From NCBI GenBank assembly GCA_947455415.1, contig CANGNX010000005.1, forward strand, positions 1-34,823: a DNA stretch of 34,823 nt, written 5' to 3'. Positions within the stretch are counted from its first letter, which is position 1, and each line of letters opens with the position of its first letter. A program made the position numbers and the translations under genes. The DNA comes from Opitutia bacterium. Its GTDB lineage: Bacteria > Verrucomicrobiota > Verrucomicrobiia > Opitutales > UBA953. Positions 26,692-34,823 of the stretch are shown piece after piece. Below the pieces are notes generated by a model that made no database searches, was not told the DNA's origin, and saw only the letters and a list, made by a program, of their open reading frames with translations.

Positions 26692-28701
26692 CTAAATGAA
26701 ATCCCTGATTTTATTGGCCGAATTGAGCGTAGGCACACAGGTTTTCCCAACGCAGATTTCGAATCCCTGAAGGCGTGCTACCGCCTGCAGGAACACAGGG
26801 CGAAATGGTTTCTCGTGCGGGCTGGTCTGAACACCTCCATTAATAGCCGTTTGTAATTCCTCCTGGGAGTAGCCAGTCGGAAATTTTAATGTCACGACTC
26901 CCGTGGCGGCCTGCGTTAACCCTTGGAGGGCGTGGGCTATGCCACTGGGTACATTGCGGACAAGTCCGCTGTAGGCACGTGATTGCTCAGTGAATTCATG
27001 TGCCCAAATCGATTCGTTGGTGAGGGCTTCAAGGGCAGTGAGCGTGTGAAGGAGTGACGAGTTGCCGGAGGGGACGGCGTTATCGAACCAATCTTTTTGA
27101 CGGACGGATAGGTCATCGCGGTGAGAGGGAACTAAGAAATACCCGAGGGCGTGCTCATCGCGAAATTGTTGCTGAATGCCCTGCATCAGTTGGGTGGCGC
27201 GTTCTAAGTAGGGGGCTTGGCCTTCGCCCCAGGCAGCGGTGGCTGCTAAGTGGATTTCAGCTTCCGCCAGCCAAGCATAGTCGGTCAAAGTACCATTCCC
27301 ACTAAAGGTATTTTTATAACCAACGGGTTTCAAGACGGGTAGTCCTTTTGCATTTTCTACGCAATGATTCCAGAGGGTTTCTTCCGTGGCTGCTGCGAGC
27401 TTCCACCAGTCTTTTCGGTTAAAAATCCAGCCCGCCTTCGCTAGGTTTTTAATCAGTAGCGCATTCCAGCTTAACAGTGCTTTATCATCGCGCGTGGGTT
27501 GTGCGCGCAGGTTGCGTCGCGTGAGTAATTGAGCGCGCGCAGACTGTAACTGTTCTCGCTCCGTAAATTTAGCACGCAGTTTCAGAATGTTCGCGCCTTC
27601 GAAATTTCCTTGGTCAGTGATCCCGTAGGCGGCAGCGAAAGCGAACGCTTGGTCACCTAAGACTTCTACAATTTCTTTGGGTTTCCAAATGTAGGTTAGC
27701 CCCTCTTCATGTTCCGTGTCGGCATCGATGGCCGAGGCGAAAAGTCCGTGGTCGGTCACCATCTCGCGTTGCAACCAGGCAATCGTTTCTTCGCAAACCC
27801 TTAGGTAGAGCGGATCTCGGTAGCGTGCCCAGGCTTCGGCGTAGGTGCCGATGAGCTGGGCGTTGTCGTAGAGCATTTTTTCGAAATGCGGTACGGTCCA
27901 ATCGCGATCCACGCAGTAGCGGTGGAAGCCGCCACCGACTTGATCGAAGAGCCCGCCGCGTGCCATCGCTCCGAGTGTGACGGTGATGACCGCATCGAGG
28001 CGGGTGGCGAGGGCACGGTTTTCTTCCGCCGCGGCCGTGGCGCGAATCGCTAGCAGGAAATCGATTGTCGAAGGGGAGGGGAATTTAGGCGCTGCCCCGA
28101 AACCGCCGTGGGTGTCATCATGGTTTTCGCATAAGCGTTCGGCGGCTTTAATTAAATCTTCATGCGTAGGCAAAGTGCCATCGGCGTCAGGTGCTTGCGT
28201 GAGGTGCGTCAGGTTTTTAGCAATCGCATCGGCATTTGCGGCCAATTCATTTTTGCTCGTGTGATAAAAGTCGGCCACGCGCATGAGCAATTGCGGCCAG
28301 GGCACTTGTCCTTGGCCCCGATCTTCGGGCGGAAAATAAGTGCCGCCGAAAAATGGCCGTCCGTCAGGCAGGCAGAAGCAATTGAGAGGCCAGCCGCCAT
28401 GACCTTGAATCATTTGCACGGCATCCATCATCAATTTGTCGACTTCAGGTTTTTCTTCGCGGTCGACCTTGATACAGATGAAGTGCTTGTTCATGAGCTC
28501 CGCAATCCAAGTTTTGGCAAAGGATTCGCGGGCCATGACGTGACACCAGTGACATGAGGAGTAGCCGACTGAGACTAAGACGGGCTTATCCTGTGCCTTG
28601 GCGGCGGCGAACGCTTCGGGGCACCAAGGCCACCAATCGACGGGGTTATCGGCGTGTTGGCGGAGGTAAAGGGAGGGCTCGCTGGAAAGTCGATTGGGCA
28701 C
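26692..28701 (-). CDS. Thioredoxin-domain protein, YyaL/DUF255 (spermatogenesis-associated protein 20-like) family
   Basis: [59 protein letters not shown] is the family signature. GTG start at 28701 chosen; the 799-aa ORF extends upstream into mutL and is not believed in full. Confidence 0.9.
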   Translation of the reverse strand: MPNRLSSEPSLYLRQHADNPVDWWPWCPEAFAAAKAQDKPVLVSVGYSSCHWCHVMARESFAKTWIAELMNKHFICIKVDREEKPEVDKLMMDAVQMIQGHGGWPLNCFCLPDGRPFFGGTYFPPEDRGQGQVPWPQLLMRVADFYHTSKNELAANADAIAKNLTHLTQAPDADGTLPTHEDLIKAAERLCENHDDTHGGFGAAPKFPSPSTIDFLLAIRATAAAEENRALATRLDAVITVTLGAMARGGLFDQVGGGFHRYCVDRDWTVPHFEKMLYDNAQLIGTYAEAWARYRDPLYLRVCEETIAWLQREMVTDHGLFASAIDADTEHEEGLTYIWKPKEIVEVLGDQAFAFAAAYGITDQGNFEGANILKLRAKFTEREQLQSARAQLLTRRNLRAQPTRDDKALLSWNALLIKNLAKAGWIFNRKDWWKLAAATEETLWNHCVENAKGLPVLKPVGYKNTFSGNGTLTDYAWLAEAEIHLAATAAWGEGQAPYLERATQLMQGIQQQFRDEHALGYFLVPSHRDDLSVRQKDWFDNAVPSGNSSLLHTLTALEALTNESIWAHEFTEQSRAYSGLVRNVPSGIAHALQGLTQAATGVVTLKFPTGYSQEELQTAINGGVQTSPHEKPFRPVFLQAVARLQGFEICVGKTCVPTLNSANKIRDFI

Positions 28702-28816
28702 GTTGGTACATTTGCACAGTCCGGGCGGTGTGCAATCTCGACATTTTACTGGCTTCGTCTTGCAGGCGGCCGTGGGCTCGCCAAATCTCAAGGCAGCCGT
28801 TTTGGCTGACTGGTCG

Positions 28817-30547
28817 ATGTCGATTATCCGTTTATTAGCCCCTAACGTTGCCAACCAAATTGCAGCGGGCGAGGTCGTGGAAAGGCCAGCCGCGGTGGTA
28901 AAAGAATTATTGGAAAATTCACTCGATGCGGGGGCGACACGTGTAGTCATCGATTTTTCCCGGGGAGGAAAGGCCTTCATTATTATTGAGGATGACGGCA
29001 AGGGAATGATTCCAGAAGATGCGCTGTTAAGTTTGGAGCGACACGCCACGAGCAAGATTAATGCGGCGGCTGACTTGGACCGCATCAGCACTTTTGGTTT
29101 TCGTGGTGAGGCGTTACCATCGATTGCCAGCGTGGCGCGTTTTACTTTGCAGACGCGAGTTAAGGAGGCAGCTAACGGTACGGAAATTTCTGTAAACGGA
29201 GGAAAAATTATCCATCAACGCGACCATGGCATGGCCGTTGGAACGCGTATTGAAGTGGCTAATCTTTTTCACCCGGTGCCAGCTCGACTTAAATTTTTGA
29301 AGTCTGATGAAACCGAAGCAGCGCATATTATTCGCTTGGTCCGACTGTATGCAGTGTCGCACCCAACGGTTGGCTTTTTATTGCGTGAAGACGGACGAGA
29401 AATTTTTCGATCACCGGGTAATGTGCCGGTGCTCGAGCGCGTGCGTGCCATTTGGGGTCGACAAGTCGCCGATGAAGTTTCGTTGATGCCTGTATTCGAG
29501 CGTTCAGGTATGCGACTCAGTGGATTGCTGGGAAAGCCCGGTGTGAGTCGCGGCACTCGCCAGGATTTAGTCACGGTGGTCAATGGTCGTCCTGTGGACA
29601 GTCGTACACTGGCTTTTGCGCTCACTGAAAGTTACCATACTTTAATTCCCAAAGGCCGTTACCCCCTAGCTTTTGCCTTCCTTGAAATCGATCCCGCATG
29701 GGTAGATGTGAATGTGCATCCCGCTAAGCGTGAAGTGCGTTTTCGGGATGAGGCGCGTGTAAGAGGATTTATTATCGAATCAGTACTCTCTGTGTTGCGT
29801 TCCAACGTTGGCGACGGCTTACCGACCCAAACGGTGCCATCGCTTGTGCCCAGTATAAGTGTGGCAATGCCAGCTGTGGCTCCAATTTCAAATCCTGGTG
29901 TGCCCTCGCAAAGTATACCTACACCACCAGTGCCGGTGTCCGCAGCGACGAGTCCATCATCGCCCACGTCGGTGCGACTCGGCTGGCGATTGCTTGCGCG
30001 GGTACGTGAGGAGCGGGCGGTGTTTGAAACGCCAACGGGTCTGGCAATTTTAGATATCGGTGCAGCCCACCAGCGCATTCTGTATGAATCGATTCTGAAA
30101 CAGTTTTCGGATGGTGCACCCGTGAGTCAGCCACTGCTCTTGCCACTCAGTTTGGAACTAGAGCCTTTGCCGGCGGCCGTGCTGAAAGAGCGCATGGCGT
30201 TATTGGTTGCCGCAGGATTTTCTTTTGAAGAATACGGTCGCAATTTCTGGCGCATCGAAGCCTTGCCAGCATGGTTAAATCCGGCGGAGGCATTGAGTTT
30301 TCTCCGCGACGTACTGGCGGAAATGGCCCGTCGTGAAGGTGATTTCGGTCGACCCGCTTTAGCTTATGACTCCTTGGCTCAATTGGCCATTCAGAAGGCT
30401 CGTCGCAAAGGCGATGCGTTTTCGGATGCGGAATTAATGGAGCTCTTGCAGGCGTTATTTAAAACTTCGCAGCCGTCTTCAGATCCGCGTGGCCGTCGCA
30501 CTTATATTGAATGGACCGACGCCGATTTGGGTCGACGTTTCGGCTAA
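28817..30547 (+). CDS. mutL: DNA mismatch repair protein MutL
   Basis: [64 protein letters not shown]; start at MSIIRLL rather than the ORF start at 28694. Confidence 0.96.
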   Translation: MSIIRLLAPNVANQIAAGEVVERPAAVVKELLENSLDAGATRVVIDFSRGGKAFIIIEDDGKGMIPEDALLSLERHATSKINAAADLDRISTFGFRGEALPSIASVARFTLQTRVKEAANGTEISVNGGKIIHQRDHGMAVGTRIEVANLFHPVPARLKFLKSDETEAAHIIRLVRLYAVSHPTVGFLLREDGREIFRSPGNVPVLERVRAIWGRQVADEVSLMPVFERSGMRLSGLLGKPGVSRGTRQDLVTVVNGRPVDSRTLAFALTESYHTLIPKGRYPLAFAFLEIDPAWVDVNVHPAKREVRFRDEARVRGFIIESVLSVLRSNVGDGLPTQTVPSLVPSISVAMPAVAPISNPGVPSQSIPTPPVPVSAATSPSSPTSVRLGWRLLARVREERAVFETPTGLAILDIGAAHQRILYESILKQFSDGAPVSQPLLLPLSLELEPLPAAVLKERMALLVAAGFSFEEYGRNFWRIEALPAWLNPAEALSFLRDVLAEMARREGDFGRPALAYDSLAQLAIQKARRKGDAFSDAELMELLQALFKTSQPSSDPRGRRTYIEWTDADLGRRFG

Positions 30548-32532
30548 CGTCTCCGTCCGCGGTTTCGCTTGGTTGCGCTCGCTGGTTTGCCGCTGCGAAG
30601 GGCTTCGATTTGGTCACGCAATTGAGCGGCTTTTTCGAATTGTAATTCGTCCGCCGCTTCGAGCATTTCCACTTCCATGTTCGCTAAGACCTGTGCGACG
30701 TCGTGATCGGTGGTGCCTTCCGCCACGGCAAGTACATCGTCTTCTTCGTCGACTAAGCTTTCTTCAATGGCTCGCACCGTTGATTTAGGCGTGATGCCAT
30801 GTTTAAGATTATAGGCTGCTTGCCGTTTGCGGCGATCGCCGCAGATGGTGAGGGTGCGAGTGAGTGACTTAGTCATCACATCGGCGTAGAGAATGACTTT
30901 GCCTTCCACGTGACGAGCCGCGCGACCCGAGGTTTGAATGAGGCTCGTTTCACTGCGTAAAAAGCCTTCTTTGTCGGCATCAAGAATACCGACCAGTGCC
31001 ACTTCAGGTAAGTCGAGTCCCTCGCGCAATAAATTCACCCCCACGAGCACGTCGAATTTCCCAGCCCGCAGTCGACGGAGGATTTCGACGCGCTCGATGG
31101 CATCGATGTCCGAGTGTAAGTACTCCACCTTCAATCCATGCTCGCGCATAAAATTAGAAAGGTCTTCCGACATGCGTTTAGTGAGAGTGGTGACAAGGGT
31201 GCGCCAGCCGCGAGCGGCGACTTGTTTGGCTTCGCCGATGATGTCTTCGACCTGACCCTTGATGGGTCGGACTTCCATGACGGGATCCAGGAGTCCAGTC
31301 GGACGAATCACCTGTTCGGCAATGACGCTGGACACTTTATATTCATGGGCCGCGGGCGTGGCGGAAACATAAACGGTTTGACCTGAGATTTCGTCAAACT
31401 CCTGCGGCATGAGTGGTCGATTTTCGAGAGCGGAGGGCAGGCGGAAACCAAAGTCCACGAGTTTTTCTTTTCGGGCACGGTCACCGTGGTACATGCCACC
31501 GATTTGCGAAACCGAGACGTGGCTTTCGTCGATGAAGATGAGTCGGTCCTTGGGGAAGAAATCTAAAAGGCAATGTGGGCGTTCGCCTTTGGTGCGACCT
31601 GACATGTGCATCGAGTAATTTTCGATACCGGAGCAGAAGCCCGTTTCACGAAGCATTTCCAGGTCATGTTCCACGCGCATGCGAATGCGTTGGGCTTCGA
31701 CGAGTCGATTGGCTTTTTCAAATTCCGCGACGCGGACTTCGAGTTCGGCGCGAATAGAGTCGGCGGCAGTCTTCACGCGTGCCGCGGAGGTGACGTACTG
31801 ATTCGCGGGATAGAGGTCGAAGTGATCCAGCGCCTTGCCCGCCTTCACGGTGAGGGGGTCGAGTTCGCGAATATTTTCTAAGGTGTCGCCCCAGAATTCT
31901 AAGCGGATGGCAGTCTCCATGTAAGCCGGCCAAATATCGATGGTTTCGCCGCGGGCACGAAAATTACAGCGTTCTAAAATGGCGTCGTTACGTGTGTATT
32001 GATTAGCCACGAGTCGCGTCAGTAGTTCATCGCGTTTGATGACGAGTCCGCGCTTTAGCGGAATCAAGAGCGCAAGAAAATCTTCGGGTGAGCCTAATCC
32101 GTAGATGCAAGAAACTGAGGCGATAACAATGACGTCGCGACGAGAGAGCAGGGCACTGCTGGCACTAATGCGGAGGCGTTCAATGTCTTCGTTGATTGCC
32201 GAGTCTTTCTCGATAAAGGTATCGGTCGAGGGGACGTAGGCCTCGGGTTGGTAATAGTCATAATAGCTGACAAAATACTCGACCGCGTTTTCAGGAAAAA
32301 AGTTTTTGAATTCAGAATAAAGTTGGGCCGCGAGGGTTTTATTATGCGAAATGATGAGGGCGGGGCGTTGCTGGCGGGCGATGAGGTTCGCCATCGTGAA
32401 CGTTTTTCCTGACCCCGTGACGCCTAGCAGGGTTTGACGCATGTTCCCGGCGCGAATGGAAGCATCGAGGGCTTCAATCGCGGTGGGCTGATCGCCCATG
32501 GGAACGTAGTCCGACTTTAGGCGAAACTCCAT
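30544..32532 (-). CDS. uvrB: UvrABC excinuclease subunit B
   Basis: MGDQPTAIEALDASIRAG...LLGVTGSGKTFTMANLIA; FVSYYDYYQPEAYVPSTDTFIEKDSAIN; C-terminal UVR motif FEKAAQLRDQIEAL. Confidence 0.97.
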   Translation of the reverse strand: MEFRLKSDYVPMGDQPTAIEALDASIRAGNMRQTLLGVTGSGKTFTMANLIARQQRPALIISHNKTLAAQLYSEFKNFFPENAVEYFVSYYDYYQPEAYVPSTDTFIEKDSAINEDIERLRISASSALLSRRDVIVIASVSCIYGLGSPEDFLALLIPLKRGLVIKRDELLTRLVANQYTRNDAILERCNFRARGETIDIWPAYMETAIRLEFWGDTLENIRELDPLTVKAGKALDHFDLYPANQYVTSAARVKTAADSIRAELEVRVAEFEKANRLVEAQRIRMRVEHDLEMLRETGFCSGIENYSMHMSGRTKGERPHCLLDFFPKDRLIFIDESHVSVSQIGGMYHGDRARKEKLVDFGFRLPSALENRPLMPQEFDEISGQTVYVSATPAAHEYKVSSVIAEQVIRPTGLLDPVMEVRPIKGQVEDIIGEAKQVAARGWRTLVTTLTKRMSEDLSNFMREHGLKVEYLHSDIDAIERVEILRRLRAGKFDVLVGVNLLREGLDLPEVALVGILDADKEGFLRSETSLIQTSGRAARHVEGKVILYADVMTKSLTRTLTICGDRRKRQAAYNLKHGITPKSTVRAIEESLVDEEDDVLAVAEGTTDHDVAQVLANMEVEMLEAADELQFEKAAQLRDQIEALRSGKPASATKRNRGRRR

Positions 32533-32538
32533 TGTGGC

Positions 32539-33204
32539 TTAATCCAAACGCCCGCGAGCGAGCCACTGCGGATCCACCTCGGAAAGGTTATTCACGATGC
32601 GATGGGCGTTTTGTGGAACTAACGCTTCACGTGGGTGAGTCGTGGCGAGGGCGATGGTGATGAAGCCACCCGCAAGTCCAGCCTGGAGTCCGGAGAATGA
32701 ATCTTCGAAGACGAAGGACCGACTGGGGTCACCGCCCGCAAGGGCACAGGCTTTGAGAAAAACTTCGGGGTCGGGTTTGCCACGACTGACATCTTCGCTA
32801 GCGACGGCGCCTTGAAAGAGGTGTCCGAGGTCAAAGAGTTCAAATGCCAGTGCGAGATTGGCTTTGTGAGTGGAGGTGCCGATGACGCAAGGGATACCGA
32901 GTTCATTGAGCTTTGTCGTGAGCTCTTTGGCGCCGGGGAGCAGACGAATGTGTCCTTGGCGTGCAATGACGCGGTAGTTCGCTTCTTTCTGCTGAGAGAG
33001 ACGACGAATCTCTTGGGGGTCTTTCGACCAACCGAGAATTTCTGGGATAATGATTTCGTTACGTTTGCCGAAGCCGCGCTTAAAGTGATCGGGCGGCAGC
33101 GGAAGGTTCTCCTCGCGCGCGAGGGTTTGCCAAGAGCGTTCATGGGCGACGGAAGAGTCGATGACGACTCCATCCCAATCAAAGACGGCGACAGTGCGGG
33201 ACAT
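32539..33204 (-). CDS. HAD-superfamily hydrolase (beta-phosphoglucomutase-like)
   Basis: VFDWDGVVIDSSVAHERSW motif I, VIGTSTHKANLALA, GKPDPEVFLKA, FEDSFSGLQAGLAGGF. Confidence 0.88.
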   Translation of the reverse strand: MSRTVAVFDWDGVVIDSSVAHERSWQTLAREENLPLPPDHFKRGFGKRNEIIIPEILGWSKDPQEIRRLSQQKEANYRVIARQGHIRLLPGAKELTTKLNELGIPCVIGTSTHKANLALAFELFDLGHLFQGAVASEDVSRGKPDPEVFLKACALAGGDPSRSFVFEDSFSGLQAGLAGGFITIALATTHPREALVPQNAHRIVNNLSEVDPQWLARGRLD

Positions 33205-33206
33205 AA

Positions 33207-34670
33207 TTAGTGTTTATCCCAAGCGAGGGTAACTTTGACGGGGCGATGTTCCCAGACGTTGAGCGGGTCAAAGATTTGGCCAGGGGCTAAAATATTATTG
33301 GGGTCGAGGGCTTTCTTAACGGCGAGCATCGCTTGGATTTCCGCGGGCGAATGTTGCAGTCGCAGGAAGGGCGATTTGGCGATGCCGATACCGTGTTCGC
33401 CGGTAATGGCACCTCCGAGTTCAACTACTTTTTTCATCACTTCATGAATCGCGGCTTCGGCTTTCTTGCAGTGCTCGGGATTGTCGCGGTCGTACATGAT
33501 ATGAACGTGGAAGTTGCCATCGGCAGCGTGGCCAAAGGTTGGTGTGGCCAAGCCAATGCGATCGCGAATTTCACGAGTGTATTTAATGAGTGCCACATAG
33601 CTGCGGAAGGGCACGACGATGTCTTCGTTTAATTTAGCGTTACCCAGCGAGTACATCGCTTGGGAGCACGTGCGACGAATATCCCAGAGTGCTTCAGCCT
33701 CCGCTTCGTTGTCGGTTTCGCGGTACGCCACGGCGTATTCGCTAATCCACTGACGGACTTTTTTAGCATCATCCGCTAAGACAGAAGGGTGGCCATCGAT
33801 TTCAACTAAGAGAATCGAGTGGGTTTCATTGTTTCCTTTTAATTCATCGGTTGAAAAGACGCGACTGCCCCGACGTTTTTCCGCGGCTTCGACGGTTTGA
33901 GTGTCGAGGAATTCAAAGACAGCAGGGTTCACGCGCGACCCCATGAGTTTGGCGGCAGCTTCTAGGGCGATTTCGTCGGTGCGACACGCGAGCAGGAAGG
34001 TGCGACGGGCGAGGGGCTTGTTGACAAGTTTAATAACGGCTTTGGTGATGACACCGAGAGTGCCTTCGGAGCCAATCCAAAGGTCGCGCAAATTAATACC
34101 GCTCACAAATTTTCGGAGCGGTGCGCCCCAGCGAACTTTCTCGCCGGTGGGCAAAAAACCTTCGAGGGCGTAAACGTGATCACGCACGACACCGTATTTT
34201 GCGGCCCGCAATCCACCGGCGTTGGTCGCGATATTTCCGCCGATGCTACAGTATTTTAATGAAGAGGGGTCGGGCGGGAAAAATAATCCGTGCGGTGCGG
34301 CGAGCTCATTGATTTTCGCGGTGATGGCTCCAGGTTGTACGGTAGCCATCGCGGACACGGGATCGATTTCGATTTTATCCCAGTGATCGAGGTGGATGAC
34401 CCAACCGCCGTGAATTGGAGAACTCGCACCGGTGTTGCCGGTGCCACGTCCGCGAACGGTGACAGGTACGCGGTATTGATTGGCTAATTTTAAAACCGTA
34501 CCGATGTCGTCTTCGACGCCTGGGCGAATGACCGCCTCGGGCATGAAAGAAAGTCGCATGTTGTCGAACGATGCGGCGAAGCAGGTGGCCTCATCGGTCT
34601 TCACCTTCTCGGAGCCTAGGGCAGCGAGAAGTGCTTGCGTTGCTTCGGGATGAGTTTGGACGGGTTTCAT
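33207..34670 (-). CDS. FAD-linked oxidase, GlcD/D-lactate dehydrogenase type
   Basis: PVTVRGRGTGNTGASSPIHGGWVI FAD-binding (PCMH) domain; C-terminal FGHAADGNFHVHI and GGAITGEHGIGIAK; start MKPVQTHPE at 34670. Confidence 0.9.
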   Translation of the reverse strand: MKPVQTHPEATQALLAALGSEKVKTDEATCFAASFDNMRLSFMPEAVIRPGVEDDIGTVLKLANQYRVPVTVRGRGTGNTGASSPIHGGWVIHLDHWDKIEIDPVSAMATVQPGAITAKINELAAPHGLFFPPDPSSLKYCSIGGNIATNAGGLRAAKYGVVRDHVYALEGFLPTGEKVRWGAPLRKFVSGINLRDLWIGSEGTLGVITKAVIKLVNKPLARRTFLLACRTDEIALEAAAKLMGSRVNPAVFEFLDTQTVEAAEKRRGSRVFSTDELKGNNETHSILLVEIDGHPSVLADDAKKVRQWISEYAVAYRETDNEAEAEALWDIRRTCSQAMYSLGNAKLNEDIVVPFRSYVALIKYTREIRDRIGLATPTFGHAADGNFHVHIMYDRDNPEHCKKAEAAIHEVMKKVVELGGAITGEHGIGIAKSPFLRLQHSPAEIQAMLAVKKALDPNNILAPGQIFDPLNVWEHRPVKVTLAWDKH

Positions 34671-34690
34671 CACCCCGCCATCAAGCACGA

Positions 34691-34823
34691 TTAACCCAGT
34701 TCCGCAAGCCACGCTGTGGCTTCCGCGTCAGAAGGCATCCGCCAATCTCCGCGGGGGGAAAGGGCGACCGAGCCAATCTTTGGTCCGTCGGGCATGGCGG
34801 AACGCTTGTATTGCTGACTGAAG
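34691..34823 (-). CDS. nadE: NAD+ synthetase (glutamine-dependent type), C-terminal fragment truncated by the window edge
   Basis: Minus-strand translation [43 protein letters not shown]; [28 protein letters not shown] is the characteristic C-terminus. Not in the supplied ORF track. Confidence 0.85.
   Translation of the reverse strand, partial: FSQQYKRSAMPDGPKIGSVALSPRGDWRMPSDAEATAWLAELG

Noticed and set aside
28702-29091. Upstream 130-codon extension of the YyaL-like ORF
   Set aside because: Most of it overlaps the conserved MutL N-terminus on the opposite strand, while family homology begins at [11 protein letters not shown]; only the short Cys-rich part is worth a check.
32619-33182. 187-aa same-strand alternate-frame ORF in the HAD gene
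   Set aside because: Out-of-frame with a well-supported HAD hydrolase; composition typical of an artefactual frame.
1-34823. CRISPR arrays, insertion sequences, prophage or defence islands
   Set aside because: No regularly spaced repeats, transposase/integrase ORFs or phage genes were seen; the gene content is almost entirely core.

Overview
Bacterial chromosomal window, probably Verrucomicrobiota/Opitutae-like (inferred from gene content and protein style, not verified). Most of it is densely packed housekeeping sequence. Plus strand: a putative outer-membrane protein, rplM-rpsI, an argCJBDFG arginine cluster, ispF, ndk, a PEBP-family protein, serS, tilS-ftsH-coaE, and a type IV pilus/type II secretion cassette (PilB-like, PilT-like, second PilB-like, PilC-like). 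This is followed by a membrane-anchored VWA protein, a 4HBT thioesterase and a degenerate ApbE-like protein. The minus strand carries tRNA-Cys, an initiator tRNA-Met, a TPR membrane protein, a YyaL/DUF255 protein, uvrB, a HAD hydrolase, a GlcD-like FAD oxidase and the 3' end of a NAD synthetase gene missing from the ORF track. mutL is on the plus strand, convergent with uvrB. No CRISPR array, transposon or prophage was seen. The strongest unusual signals are: (i) a chain of mutually exclusive AGCCC/GGGCT pairings in the ndk leader that can sequester one of the few clear Shine-Dalgarno sequences in the window; (ii) a 16-bp perfect palindrome abutting the tilS start codon; (iii) a PilT-like ATPase with an altered Walker A; (iv) a MutL with degraded endonuclease motifs; (v) an ApbE-like protein lacking hallmark residues; (vi) an atypical initiator tRNA. 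All calls come from reading the sequence; no database search was run.
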